Source of the DNA: Microbacterium sp. Gd 4-13
GTDB taxonomy: Bacteria > Actinomycetota > Actinomycetes > Actinomycetales > Microbacteriaceae
DNA length: 64,000 nt
Direction: 5' to 3'
NCBI RefSeq assembly: GCF_003095395.1
Contig: NZ_QEIJ01000010.1
Span: forward strand, 16,405-80,404
In this document: positions 8,372 to 17,113 of the stretch, piece after piece
Layout of the letters: each line of letters starts with the position of its first letter
Numbering within the stretch: position 1 is the first letter of the stretch
The notes under the pieces: model-generated
Told to the model about the DNA's origin: nothing
Databases searched by the model: none
What the model saw: the letters and a program-made list of their open reading frames with translations, nothing else
Program-made: the position numbers and the translations under genes

Positions 8372-8463
8372 ACGGGCAGCAACGGACGGCGCGAAGGGCG
8401 GCGGGACCGAGGGTAGGTACGGACGGGACGGCGTAGCCAGGCGCGGAATCGCCAGCGGGCGCG

Positions 8464-8513
8464 CTGTCCCGCGCGTTCGGCGGGCGAAGCGCGCGAAAGC
8501 GCGCGGGGGACAG
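8464..8513 (+). terminator. strong hairpin with GAAA loop and T-rich tail
   Basis: CTGTCCCGCGCG (8464-8475) can pair with CGCGCGGGGGACAG (8500-8513). An inner alternative is the perfect hairpin GCGCGC-GAAA-GCGCGC (8489-8504). The sequence just after it, TTCATCTTTTATC, is the only T-rich run nearby. This is terminator-like for rightward transcription and would insulate the ebo promoter at 8548 from the repeat region. Confidence 0.45.
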
Positions 8514-8547
8514 TTCATCTTTTATCAAACCTCACCGCGACTTCTGC

Positions 8548-8577
8548 TTGACCGAAGGCATTAGGTCGACATACGGT
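8548..8577 (+). promoter_or_regulatory. likely ebo operon promoter
   Basis: TTGACC (8548-8553) and TACGGT (8572-8577) are separated by 18 bp and lie 65 bp before the first ebo-type gene. This is the best sigma-70-like pair in the region and follows the hairpin that ends the repeat stretch. The call is by eye. Confidence 0.45.
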
Positions 8578-8641
8578 CGTCTAGCGCCTCAGTCCCCCGC
8601 GAAGCGCCCCGCGCACCGCCGCGCACAGAGCAAGGACAATG

Positions 8642-9853
8642 ATGACCGACAGTGCTTCTTCTTCCGATTTCACCGCGCCCCGCGTCGGCGCCTGGTTCAT
8701 CGGAGCCCGCGGGTCGCTCGCGACCACCGCGACCGTGGGCCTGTTCGCCCTCGCCCGCGGAGCGGCCGCTCCGACCGGCCTGACGACCGAGAACGACGAG
8801 TTCGCCGACGTGCCGCTGGTCGCCCTCGACGACATCGTCATCGGCGGCCATGACATCTACGAGGTGCCGCTCGCGGCGAAGGCCGCCTCGCTCGCCGCCG
8901 GCGGCATGTTCTCCGACGCGCTCGTCGAAGCGGTGCGAGCCGACCTCGACCGCACCGACGACGACCTGCGCCTCATCGACCTCTCCGGCCCGACCCAGCA
9001 GCATCACATCGACCGCATGGCGGCCGACATCGCCGACTTCCGCGACCGGCACGGCCTCGCCACGGTGGTGGTCGTCGACGTGTCGTCGACCGAGCCGCTC
9101 CCCGCCGACCACCCGGCGTTCCACTCCGAGGAAGCACTGCGCGACGCCCTCGCCGACCCGGGGCAGCGGGTGCTGCCGGCGAGCGCGGTCGCTGCCGCCG
9201 CCGCGATCCAGGCCGGCGCCGCCCTCGCCGCGTTCACCCCCTCGACGAGCCTCAACCTGCCCGTGCTGCGCGCGAGGGCCGAAGCGGCCGGCATCGCCTT
9301 CGCCGGTCAGGACGGCAAGACCGGCGAGACCCTGCTGCGCACCGTGCTCGCGCCCATGTTCACCGCGCGCAACCTGAAGGTGCGCTCGTGGGCGGGTACG
9401 AACCTCCTCGGCGGCGGCGACGGCGCGACCCTGGCCGATCCCGAGGCCGTGCGCTCGAAGCTCGTCTCCAAGAACCGCGGACTGCATTCGCTCGTCGGCG
9501 ACGACGTCGTCGCTCCCCTCCACATCGACAACGTGCCCGACCTGGGTGACGTCAAGACCGCGTGGGACCACATCAGCGCCGTCGGCTTCCTCGGCAGCCG
9601 CGTGACCCTGCAGACGACGTGGAGCGCGTACGACTCGACGCTCGCCGCGCCTCTCGTGCTCGACCTCGTCCGCGTGCTCGCGCTGGCGTCGGCGGCCGGC
9701 CAGTCGGGCGCGATCGCCGAACTCGGATGCTTCTTCAAAGACCCGTGGGGAAGCGACACGCACGCCTTCGCCGACCAGACCGCCGCGTACGTCGCGTGGG
9801 TGCAGCGCACCGGTGTCCTCGTTCGTCTGGCGGAGGAGGTCAGCGCCGGATGA
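8642..9853 (+). CDS. myo-inositol-1-phosphate-synthase family cyclase of the ebo operon
   Basis: A 403-residue protein of the inositol-3-phosphate synthase family, NAD-dependent enzymes that cyclise glucose 6-phosphate. Seen: the N-terminal NAD-binding loop GARGSLATTA, the family blocks GQDGKTGETLL and SWAGTNLLGGGDG, and the basic VRSKLVSKN segment. It heads a six-gene operon whose other members are ebo proteins. EboD, a dehydroquinate-synthase-like cyclase, is missing, so this enzyme probably takes its place as the step that makes the ring. The exact substrate is inference. Two ATGs stand in tandem (8639 and 8642); the second gives better spacing from AAGGA. Its stop overlaps the next start by 4 bp. 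Confidence 0.85.
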   Translation: MTDSASSSDFTAPRVGAWFIGARGSLATTATVGLFALARGAAAPTGLTTENDEFADVPLVALDDIVIGGHDIYEVPLAAKAASLAAGGMFSDALVEAVRADLDRTDDDLRLIDLSGPTQQHHIDRMAADIADFRDRHGLATVVVVDVSSTEPLPADHPAFHSEEALRDALADPGQRVLPASAVAAAAAIQAGAALAAFTPSTSLNLPVLRARAEAAGIAFAGQDGKTGETLLRTVLAPMFTARNLKVRSWAGTNLLGGGDGATLADPEAVRSKLVSKNRGLHSLVGDDVVAPLHIDNVPDLGDVKTAWDHISAVGFLGSRVTLQTTWSAYDSTLAAPLVLDLVRVLALASAAGQSGAIAELGCFFKDPWGSDTHAFADQTAAYVAWVQRTGVLVRLAEEVSAG

Positions 9854-10713
9854 CCGGCCGCCTGACCGATCTTCTCGACCTCGTGCGGGCCCCCGCGGCC
9901 CTGACCGTCATCGGCGACACCGTCGTCGGCGCGACGAACGCGCGTGGCCGCGCGGGCGTCTCGGCGCTGCCCCTGTCGACCTCGTCGGCCTGCCTGTATG
10001 CGGCGGGCATGGCGCTGAACGACTACGCCGATGCCGAGCTCGACGCCGTCGAGCGCCCCGAGCGTCCGATCCCGTCGGGGCGCGTCAGCCGCGACACCGC
10101 CCTGAAGGTCGGCGCGGGGCTGACCGCCGCGGGCATCGGCCTGGCCTTCGCCACCCGCCGCTCATCGGGGTGGATCTCGCTGGCGCTGGCGGCGTCGATC
10201 TGGACCTACGACCTCGTGGCGAAGCCGACCCGCTTCGGCCCCGTCGTCATGGCGGTCTGCCGCGGACTCGACGTGATGATGGGCGCGGCCGGACCCGGGT
10301 GGCGACGCGCGATCGTGCCCGCGATCATCGTCGCCGCGCACACCGCCTCGCTCACCGTCATCGCGCGCGGGGAGGTGAACGGTACGACCTCCGCCACCGC
10401 CGGCGCCACCGCCGTCGCGAGCGTGGGCGCCGCCGCTGCCTCCGTCGTCGGGGCCGGAGCGCACACCAGCGCCGCCCTCCTCGGCGGCGCCGGTTATCTC
10501 GCCGCGGCTCTGCCGTCGCAGGTGGCGGCCGCGCGGCAGCCCGACGCCGAGCACGCACGATCTGCGGCGCGCGCCAGCATCCACGCCATGGTGCCGTTGC
10601 AGACCGCGCTCGTCGCGCGCACCGGCGCTGTCGTTCCGACGGCTGCGCTCATCGCGGTGCAGGCAGCCGGACGCGTGCTGGCCAGACTCCGCTCGAAGGG
10701 CGACGTGACATGA
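9850..10713 (+). CDS. eboC: UbiA-like membrane prenyltransferase EboC
   Basis: A 287-residue integral membrane protein of the UbiA superfamily. The first Asp-rich motif is clear (NDYADAELD, about residue 57), followed by ERPIPSGRVS, typical of UbiA proteins. Several alanine/glycine/valine-rich membrane spans follow. Family members transfer a prenyl group to an acceptor in the membrane; in ebo operons the acceptor is not known. The start at 9850 overlaps the stop of the cyclase gene (ATGA), and the stop overlaps the next start in the same way, so it is translationally coupled on both sides. Placement beside TatD, TIM-barrel and phosphatase genes fixes the identity as EboC. Confidence 0.87.
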   Translation: MTGRLTDLLDLVRAPAALTVIGDTVVGATNARGRAGVSALPLSTSSACLYAAGMALNDYADAELDAVERPERPIPSGRVSRDTALKVGAGLTAAGIGLAFATRRSSGWISLALAASIWTYDLVAKPTRFGPVVMAVCRGLDVMMGAAGPGWRRAIVPAIIVAAHTASLTVIARGEVNGTTSATAGATAVASVGAAAASVVGAGAHTSAALLGGAGYLAAALPSQVAAARQPDAEHARSAARASIHAMVPLQTALVARTGAVVPTAALIAVQAAGRVLARLRSKGDVT

Positions 10714-12143
10714 CCGGGCCCGGGTGGGTGATCGGGTACGGCACGAACGGCTTCGCCGACCACACCCTGCCCGATGCCCTCGACGTCCTCGAGGGCTCGG
10801 GGTACCGGGCGGTGGCGCTCACCCTCGGGCACCCGCACCTCGACCCGTTCGCCGACGACTGGCGCGAGGCGGCCATGGCGCTGCGCGACGACCTGCGCCG
10901 TCGCGGGATGCGCGTGGTGGTCGAAACCGGCGCGCGCTACCTTCTCGACCCGTGGCACAAGCACCGCCCGACCCTGGTCGACATCGAGGCGGAGAAACGG
11001 ATGCTGTTCCTCCGCCGCGCCGTCGAGATCGCCGCGGTCCTCGGCGCCGACTGCGTGTCGCTGTGGAGCGGTGTGCTCCCGGGCGACGTCACCGCCGAGC
11101 GCGGGTGGACGCTGCTAGTGGAGCGTCTCGCCGGCCTGGTCCCCTTCGCCGCGGCCGCCGGCGTCCGCCTCGCGATCGAACCGGAGCCGGGCATGCTCGT
11201 CGAGACGGTCGACGACGCGCTGCGGCTGCGAACCGCCCTGGGCGACCCGGTGAACGTGGGGATCACCGTCGATCTGGGGCACTGCGTCGCCGTCGAGCCT
11301 CACGGCGTCGTCGGGGCGCTCCGGGCCGCCGGAGACCTGCTCCTCAACGTGCAGGTCGACGACATGATGCCCGGCGTACACGAGCATCTCGAGCTCGGTA
11401 CGGGGCAGCTCGACCTCGCCGCGGCCTTCGCGACGCTTTCGAAGATCGGCTACCGCGGGGTCGCGGCCGTCGAGCTGCCCCGTCATTCTTTCGACGCCCC
11501 GCGGCTCGCCCGCACGAGCATGGAGGCCATTGTGAGCGCCGCATCCCCCGAGCCCCACCCCTGGACCGCAGCCGCCGTCGACACCGTCGCCGCAGACCCT
11601 GGTCGTGCACGGCGCCTGTTCGCGGAGGCAGGTCGCGCCGTGGGACGCGAACCGGTCGACCCCGCCGACACCCAGGGCGTCGGTGGAACGATCGACGACG
11701 TCGCCCGCGCCGCGCTCGTCGCCGCCCTCGCCTCGTCCGACGCCGCGGGGGCCGATCTCGTCGCAACCCTCTACCGGGAGGGCGACGACGCCGAACGCCG
11801 CGGCGTGCTGCGGGGGCTCAACCTGCTCGTCGATCGCGACGCCGAGCTCGATCCCGAGTGGCGGCGCGTCGGCGCAGAGCTCGTCGCAGACGCACTGCGC
11901 ACGAACGACCCGCGCCTGGTCGCGGCCGCCATGGGCGGCTTCGCCGACGCGCACCTCGACGACCACGCCTGGCGGCACGGCGTGCTCAAGCTCGTGTTCA
12001 TGGGCGTCCCCCTCTCGGTGGTCAGCGGACTCGAACGCCGACGCGACACCGAACTGTCGGAGATGGCCGCCCGCTACGCCGAAGAGCGTCGTGCGGCCGG
12101 TCGCAGCATCCCCGACGACATCTCCCTCCTCGTCCTCGCCTGA
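10710..12143 (+). CDS. fusion: TIM-barrel isomerase-like domain plus EboA
   Basis: A 477-residue two-domain protein. Residues about 1-280 form a xylose-isomerase-like TIM barrel (VIETGARYLLDPWHKH, AIEPEPGMLVE, ITVDLGHCVAV, LNVQVDDMM, VAAVELPRHSFD), with acidic and histidine metal ligands in the usual strands. Residues about 285-477 match the helical EboA domain, recognised by LNLLVDRDAELDPEW, ND(P)RLVAAAMGGFADAHLDDHAWRHGVLKLVFMG (by position) and its short charged tail. EboA is normally a separate protein of unknown function. The fusion implies that the barrel and EboA act on the same intermediate or in one complex. It overlaps EboC by ATGA; 28 bp separate it from the TatD gene. Confidence 0.83.
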   Translation: MTGPGWVIGYGTNGFADHTLPDALDVLEGSGYRAVALTLGHPHLDPFADDWREAAMALRDDLRRRGMRVVVETGARYLLDPWHKHRPTLVDIEAEKRMLFLRRAVEIAAVLGADCVSLWSGVLPGDVTAERGWTLLVERLAGLVPFAAAAGVRLAIEPEPGMLVETVDDALRLRTALGDPVNVGITVDLGHCVAVEPHGVVGALRAAGDLLLNVQVDDMMPGVHEHLELGTGQLDLAAAFATLSKIGYRGVAAVELPRHSFDAPRLARTSMEAIVSAASPEPHPWTAAAVDTVAADPGRARRLFAEAGRAVGREPVDPADTQGVGGTIDDVARAALVAALASSDAAGADLVATLYREGDDAERRGVLRGLNLLVDRDAELDPEWRRVGAELVADALRTNDPRLVAAAMGGFADAHLDDHAWRHGVLKLVFMGVPLSVVSGLERRRDTELSEMAARYAEERRAAGRSIPDDISLLVLA

Positions 12144-12171
12144 CCCGCCCCGCTCCCCGAAAGGCGAACCG

Positions 12172-13056
12172 ATGCGCATCTTCGACCCGCACATCCACAT
12201 GACCTCCCGCACGACCGACGACTACGAGGCCATGTACGACGCCGGCGTCCGCGCCCTCGTCGAGCCCGCCTTCTGGCTCGGACAACCACGCACCACCGTC
12301 GGGTCGTTCATCGACTACTTCGACGCGCTGATCGGCTGGGAGAGGTTCCGTGCCGCGCAGTTCGGCATCCGGCACCACTGCACGATCGCGCTCAATCCGA
12401 AGGAGGCGAACGACCCCCGCTGCCGTGAGGTGATGGAGCACCTGCCGCGCTACCTGGTGAAGGACGGCGTCGTGGCGGTCGGCGAGACGGGGTACGACTC
12501 CATGACGCCCGAGGAGGACGACATCCTCTCGCAGCACCTCGCCCTCGCGATCGAGTACGAACTGCCCGCGCTCGTGCACACCCCCCATCGCGACAAGGTC
12601 ACCGGCACGCGCCGCACGCTCGACGTGGCGATCGAGTCGGGGCTGCCCGTCGAGCACCTGCTGGTCGACCACCTCAACGAGACCTGCGTCGACATGGTCG
12701 CCGACAGCGGGGCATGGATGGGCTTCTCGATCTACCCCGACACCAAGATGGACGAGCAGCGCGTCGTGGCGATCATGCAGCGCATCGGTCTCGACCGGGT
12801 CATCGTGAACTCCGCCGCCGACTGGGGGCGCTCCGACCCCCTCAAGACCGCCAAGACCGGCCGGGCCATGCTCGACGCGGGGTTCACCGCCGCCGACGTC
12901 GACCGCGTGCTGTGGCAGAATCCGGTCGACTTCTACGGCCAGAGCGGCCGACTCATCCTCGACCCGGTGCCCGGCTTCGAGCCCGAGCGCCAGGGACCCG
13001 ACACCTTCGAGGGCAACTCGGTGCTGCGCGGCGTCGCGTCGCGGCGCGAGGCCTGA
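12172..13056 (+). CDS. eboB: TatD-family metal hydrolase EboB
   Basis: A 294-residue TIM-barrel hydrolase of the TatD family. The metal ligands are all present: HxH in FDPHIHM, glutamate in VGETGYDSM, histidines in LVHTPHRD and LVDHLNET and aspartate in NSAADWGRS. TatD enzymes are nucleases or general phosphate/amide hydrolases; in ebo operons this position is EboB, whose substrate is unknown. The start at 12172 has AAAGG upstream. It is the only gene of the operon without an overlapping start (28-bp gap), and it ends 2 bp before the next gene. Confidence 0.86.
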   Translation: MRIFDPHIHMTSRTTDDYEAMYDAGVRALVEPAFWLGQPRTTVGSFIDYFDALIGWERFRAAQFGIRHHCTIALNPKEANDPRCREVMEHLPRYLVKDGVVAVGETGYDSMTPEEDDILSQHLALAIEYELPALVHTPHRDKVTGTRRTLDVAIESGLPVEHLLVDHLNETCVDMVADSGAWMGFSIYPDTKMDEQRVVAIMQRIGLDRVIVNSAADWGRSDPLKTAKTGRAMLDAGFTAADVDRVLWQNPVDFYGQSGRLILDPVPGFEPERQGPDTFEGNSVLRGVASRREA

Positions 13057-13058
13057 GC

Positions 13059-14219
13059 GTGGAGCTGTCGTACTGCACCAACGTGCACCCGGCCGAAGAC
13101 CTCGACGGCATCATCGAGCAGCTCGACGTGCACGCGGGCCCGGTGCGCGTCGCCGCGGGTCTCGACACTCTCGGGGTGGGGCTGTGGATCCCGGCCGAGA
13201 CCGCCGCCGTCCTGGCCGTCGACGCCTCGGCGCGCGCGCGGCTGTCGTCTGCGCTGGATCGCAATGCCCTCGCGCTGCGAACGATCAACGCGTTCCCCTA
13301 CCGCGGGTTCCACGACGACGTGGTGAAGCTCGCGGTCTACCGGCCCGACTGGACGACCGCCGAGCGCCTGCGTTACACGCTGGACTGCGCGACCCTTCTC
13401 GCCGAGATGCTGCCCGAGGGGGCGTCGGGCAGCATCTCCACCCTGCCGCTCGGGTGGCGGGAGGGCTGGGATGCGGCGGCCGACGCCGCCGCGGAGGCCG
13501 CGCTGGGCGCCCTGGTCGACGGTCTGCGCGAGATCGAACGGCGCACCGGACGCACCGTGCGCGTCGGCATCGAGCCGGAGCCCGGCTGCATCCTCGACGA
13601 CGTCGCCGACGTGGTGGCCTGGTTGGGCGCGCGCCCGCACCTCTCAGCCGACGGACTCCTCGGCCTGTGCCTGGACACCTGCCACCTCGCCGTGTCGTTC
13701 GCCGATCCCGCCGCCGCGGTCGCTGCGGCCGAACGGGCGGGCGTGCGCATCGTGAAGGTGCAGGCATCGGTCGCGCTCGAACTGACCGACCCCTCCGCCG
13801 ACGGGGCGCGGGAGGCGCTCGCCCCGTTCGCCGAAGCGCGCTACGTGCACCAGGTGCGCGCGCGGCCCACCGCATCCGTCTCCGAGTTCGCCGCCGACGA
13901 CCTGCCCGACGTGCTCGCGGCCGACCCCGCCTGGCCGACCGATCGGCCCTGGCGGGTGCACGTGCACATCCCCCTGCACGCGACTCCCGCCCCGCCCCTG
14001 CGCGCCACCACCGAGGTGCTGCGCACGGCCGTCGACGCCGTGCTGCAGACCGCGCACGGCCGCGAGGCGCACCTCGACGTCGAGACCTACACGTGGACGG
14101 TACTTCCCGACCACCTGCAGCCCGACTCGCTCGTCGAGGGCATCGCCGCCGAACTCCGCTGGGCGATGACCCAGCTCGCCCCCGCCCTCACACTCCCCGC
14201 AGAGGTCACCACACCATGA
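13059..14219 (+). CDS. eboE: TIM-barrel metabolite protein EboE
   Basis: A 386-residue xylose-isomerase-like TIM-barrel protein. Visible ligand-type residues are in VGIEPEPGCILDD, CLDTCHLAVSF and LDVETYTW; the N-terminus (LSYCTNVHPAEDL) is typical of EboE. In cyanobacteria, ebo genes are needed for moving a scytonemin precursor to the periplasm; no reaction for EboE has been shown that I know of. It begins with GTG at 13059, 2 bp after the EboB stop, and its stop overlaps the next start (ATGA). Confidence 0.86.
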   Translation: MELSYCTNVHPAEDLDGIIEQLDVHAGPVRVAAGLDTLGVGLWIPAETAAVLAVDASARARLSSALDRNALALRTINAFPYRGFHDDVVKLAVYRPDWTTAERLRYTLDCATLLAEMLPEGASGSISTLPLGWREGWDAAADAAAEAALGALVDGLREIERRTGRTVRVGIEPEPGCILDDVADVVAWLGARPHLSADGLLGLCLDTCHLAVSFADPAAAVAAAERAGVRIVKVQASVALELTDPSADGAREALAPFAEARYVHQVRARPTASVSEFAADDLPDVLAADPAWPTDRPWRVHVHIPLHATPAPPLRATTEVLRTAVDAVLQTAHGREAHLDVETYTWTVLPDHLQPDSLVEGIAAELRWAMTQLAPALTLPAEVTTP

Positions 14220-15640
14220 AGAACGTCCTTCTCCTCGACATCGTCGGCCTGACCCCGCGCGCCCTCGCCGCCATGCCGCGGCTGCGCGCCCTCGGCGACC
14301 GCGGCCGCACCGTGCAGCTCGAGACGGTGCTTCCGGCCGTCACCTGCAGCGTGCAGTCGACGATCCTCACCGGAACCATGCCGCGCGAGCACGGCATCGT
14401 CGGCAACGGATGGTATTTCCGCGGACTCGGCGACCCGATGCTGTGGCGTCAGCACAACAAGCTCGTCGCCGGCGAGAAGCTCTGGGAGACGGCGCGACGC
14501 CGTGACTCGAGCTACCGCGCGGCGAACCTGGGCTGGTGGTACGCGATGGGCGCGACGACCGACGTGACCGTGACCCCGCGCCCGATCTACCACGCCGACG
14601 GGCGCAAGAGCCCCGACGCGTACGTGCGCCCGGCGTCGCTGCACGACCCGCTCGTGCGCGACCTCGGCGACTTCCCGCTCTTCCAGTACTGGGGGCCGAC
14701 GGCGACGATCGCCTCGTCGCAGTGGCTCATCGACGCGACCCGCGGCATGCTGAGCGAACGCTGGGGCTCTGCCGCTCCAGAGCTGGTCATGTCGTACCTC
14801 CCGCACCTCGACTACGACCTGCAGCGCTTCGGTCCGAACTCGCCCGAGGCCGACCGCGCCGCGCGCGAGCTCGACACCGCGCTGGCGCCGCTGCTCGACG
14901 ACGCGGAGGCCCGCGGCTACACCGTCGTCGCCCTGGCGGAGTACGGCATCGCCGACGCGAACCGACCCGTCGACATCAACCGCGCGCTGCGGCGCGAGGG
15001 GCTGCTCGAGGTGTACGTGCAGGACGGCCGCGAGCAGCTCGACCCGTGGACCTCGCGCGCCTTCGCCGTCGCCGACCACCAGGTCGCGCACGTCTACGTC
15101 GACGACCAGAGCGACGTCGCGCGGGTCGCCTCGCTGCTGCGCGCGCTGCCCGGTGTCGACGAGGTGCTCGACCGCGAGGCGCAGGCCGCGTACGGACTCG
15201 ACCACGAGCGGTCGGGCGAACTCGTCGTGGTCGCCGAACCCGGCGCGTGGTTCACCTACTACTTCTGGCTCGACGACGACCTCGCCCCCGAGTACGCGCG
15301 CGGTGTCGACATCCACCGCAAGCCCGGGTATGACCCCGCCGAGCTGTTCTTCGACCCCGCCGACCGCCTCGCGAAGGCCAAAGCCGGTCTCAACCTGGTC
15401 AAGAAGAAGCTCGGTCTGCGCTACGCGATGAGCACCGTGCCACTCGACCCCTCGTGGGTGCGCGGCACGCACGGCCGCCTGCCGGAGTCGGCGGCCGACA
15501 CCCCCCTGCTGCTGTGCTCGGATGCGGCGCTGCTCGACGACAGCGTGACCTCGGTGGCCGCGACCGACGTGCGCGACCTCGTGCTGGCCGCCCACGGTGC
15601 GCCCGTGAACGCCCCGACCCGACGCAGTTCGCGCGTCTGA
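14216..15640 (+). CDS. eboF: alkaline-phosphatase-superfamily protein EboF
   Basis: A 474-residue protein of the nucleotide pyrophosphatase/phosphodiesterase branch. Seen: the metal aspartate in LLLDIVGLTP, the nucleophile threonine in LPAVTCSVQST, the D-H pair region YLPHLDYDLQ and a histidine in VADHQVAHVY. The usual 'DHGM' metal motif is EYGI here, which I believe is normal for the EboF branch but cannot check. It lacks a signal peptide. It ends the operon; a long inverted repeat follows before the convergent oxidoreductase. Likely role: hydrolysis of a phosphate or nucleotide ester in the unknown ebo product pathway. Confidence 0.83.
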   Translation: MKNVLLLDIVGLTPRALAAMPRLRALGDRGRTVQLETVLPAVTCSVQSTILTGTMPREHGIVGNGWYFRGLGDPMLWRQHNKLVAGEKLWETARRRDSSYRAANLGWWYAMGATTDVTVTPRPIYHADGRKSPDAYVRPASLHDPLVRDLGDFPLFQYWGPTATIASSQWLIDATRGMLSERWGSAAPELVMSYLPHLDYDLQRFGPNSPEADRAARELDTALAPLLDDAEARGYTVVALAEYGIADANRPVDINRALRREGLLEVYVQDGREQLDPWTSRAFAVADHQVAHVYVDDQSDVARVASLLRALPGVDEVLDREAQAAYGLDHERSGELVVVAEPGAWFTYYFWLDDDLAPEYARGVDIHRKPGYDPAELFFDPADRLAKAKAGLNLVKKKLGLRYAMSTVPLDPSWVRGTHGRLPESAADTPLLLCSDAALLDDSVTSVAATDVRDLVLAAHGAPVNAPTRRSSRV

Positions 15641-15671
15641 CGCCGCATCCGGTTTCGCCCGCGGTCACACG

Positions 15672-15736
15672 GGAGGAGATGCGCACAGCGGAGGAGAACC
15701 CCCGCGCATACCTCCTCCGATCTGCACATCCCCTCC
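15672..15736. terminator. bidirectional hairpin at convergent junction
   Basis: About 25-bp imperfect arms (15672-15696 and 15711-15736) form a hairpin of GGAGGAG/CCTCCTCC type stems. It lies between the stops of EboF (rightward) and the quinone oxidoreductase (leftward), where a terminator is needed for both. No T run is present. Confidence 0.6.
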
Positions 15737-15750
15737 GCACCGCACGGGCG

Positions 15751-16743
15751 TTACAGGGCGGCCTCGTGGATCTGGCGGGCGTTCGGGGTGCGGGCCGTTG
15801 TGACCGGGTGCGTTGCGAGGATGACCTTGCCGCGCGAGTGCAGCTTGTCGAGATCGTTGTAGGCGTCGGCGATCTCGGCGAGGGGGTAGAAACCCGAGAC
15901 GAGAAGGGTGAAGGCACGGACGCGGGCGAGTTCGGCGACACGGCGCAGCAGGTCCGTGCCGCTCGCGACCGCCTCGGGGTCGCTGTCGAGGAGGCGAAGC
16001 TCGATGTCTCGCCTGTCGGCGCTCGAGCGGTAGCGCCCCGCGGGGATGCCGAGCTCAGGGAGCAGTTCGTGGCCATCCTTGCCGAAGTTGTCGATCATGG
16101 CCGTGATGGGTCGCCCGTCCGCCGCGCGGCGGATGCGGTCGGCGAGGCCGTCGCCGTATTTCACCGGCTTGATGCCGAGCTGACGGAGATAGTCGAAGTT
16201 GCGCTCCCCGCACGTTCCGATCACCTTCGCCCCGAGGTGCTTCGCGACCTGCGCCTCGATGCTGCCCACCCCACCGGCGGCAGCGGAGATGACCACGGTG
16301 TCGTCGGCGCCGATGCGCAGTTCGTCGAGCACCGTGAGCGCGGTGGCTCCCGCGAGATAGAGGCCGCCCGCGACCTCCCACGTCACCTCGCGGGGCTTTC
16401 GGACGAGGGCGGCGATCGGCACGTTCAGGTACGTCGCGTGCGCACCGCTCGAGACGTGCCCGATGACGTCCTGCCCCACGGAGAAGGTCGAGACGCCCTC
16501 CCCGCGCGCGACGACCACGCCGGCGAACTCGCTGCCCGACCGTCGCGGCCAGTCCTCTTCCCATGCCGACTCGCGGCCCGTCCGCAGGAATCCGTCGATG
16601 TGGCTGATGCCGGCGCTGATCACCTCGACGGTCACCTCGCCCGGGCCCGGCGACGGGAGATCGTGCGTCCTCAGCTGCAGCACGTCGGCGTTACCCAGCG
16701 CGTCGTACTCGAAGACATCCGTGCGAGTTGGTTTCTTGGACAC
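15751..16743 (-). CDS. zinc-independent quinone oxidoreductase-type alcohol dehydrogenase
   Basis: A 330-residue medium-chain dehydrogenase/reductase of the NADPH:quinone reductase branch. The N-terminal domain (FEYDALGNADVLQ, PGPGEVTVEV) and the NADPH loop SAAAGGVGSIEAQVAK (AxxGGVG) are typical; the zinc-binding cysteines and histidine of true alcohol dehydrogenases are absent, as expected for this branch. It reduces a quinone or an activated alkene; the substrate is unknown. It stands alone, with 370 bp of non-coding DNA upstream. Confidence 0.88.
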   Translation of the reverse strand: MSKKPTRTDVFEYDALGNADVLQLRTHDLPSPGPGEVTVEVISAGISHIDGFLRTGRESAWEEDWPRRSGSEFAGVVVARGEGVSTFSVGQDVIGHVSSGAHATYLNVPIAALVRKPREVTWEVAGGLYLAGATALTVLDELRIGADDTVVISAAAGGVGSIEAQVAKHLGAKVIGTCGERNFDYLRQLGIKPVKYGDGLADRIRRAADGRPITAMIDNFGKDGHELLPELGIPAGRYRSSADRRDIELRLLDSDPEAVASGTDLLRRVAELARVRAFTLLVSGFYPLAEIADAYNDLDKLHSRGKVILATHPVTTARTPNARQIHEAAL

Positions 16744-17113
16744 GATCCACGACCCTTCGTCGAAGCACGCGACAGTGCGTCACCCGGCGGCCGGACCGGA
16801 AGCCGGTCGTCGTAGAGCTATTCGTAGCAGAACGGCGCCACGATGCAAGACCTTGCACCGTACTCGTCCACCGGTCACCTGTCGCGATCGGCGAGCACGC
16901 GCGCACCGTCGGTCGGGGTCGCGCTCAGCCCAGGGCGAACCCGGCGAGTCGCTCATCCCGATGCCCGCCATCGAGCGGGCCTCAATCGCTCCCCCGCGGC
17001 GCTGACCCGCCCCCCCCCACGCAGCCCGCGAGACGTCATCCGGGATACGAGACTGCGCACGAGGGTCGCAGTCTCGTATCCGCGGTGAAGTCTCGCGGTC
17101 GGGGGGCAACCCG
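16744..17113. other. 370-bp intergenic region with long palindrome
   Basis: No gene is recognisable. The right third holds a 71-bp inverted repeat (17027-17097) just past the stop of the leftward arabinofuranosidase gene. A run of nine C bases lies at 17010-17018. The left part should contain the promoter of the leftward oxidoreductase, but I see no clear -10/-35 pair. Confidence 0.6.
17027..17097. repeat. tandem-arm palindrome, type A copy 1
   Basis: Arms of 31 bp (17027-17057 and 17067-17097) pair with about five mismatches. Each arm itself holds two GAGACT-type half repeats (GCGAGAC... and ACGAGACTGCG), so alternative pairings exist. It begins 17 bp past the stop of the GH51 gene and so acts as its likely 3'-end structure. 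A homologous copy lies at 34368-34444, also at gene ends. Confidence 0.75.

Larger units (their letters stand above)
7862..8641. other. 780-bp non-coding, repeat-rich region
   Basis: No convincing gene is present. Frames that stay open here are arginine/alanine-rich and have no ribosome site or family resemblance. The stretch holds, from left to right, a 26-bp tandem repeat (7961-8090), two copies of a 72-bp inverted-repeat unit (8072-8143 and 8300-8371), a strong GAAA-capped hairpin followed by a T-rich run (8464-8520) and a promoter-like element for the ebo operon (8548-8577). Confidence 0.75.

Noticed and set aside
8010..8528. Leftward open frame of about 170 codons in the repeat region
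   Set aside because: It is formed by the duplicated non-coding repeat, is Arg/Pro/Ala-rich, lacks a ribosome site and resembles no protein family.
14216..15640. EboF as an inactive phosphatase because DHG is replaced by EYG
   Set aside because: I believe this change is usual in the EboF branch; the nucleophile and other ligands are present, so loss of activity cannot be claimed.
17010..17018. Run of nine C bases as a phase-variation tract
   Set aside because: It lies in non-coding DNA between two stops or promoters and is not unusual at this GC content.
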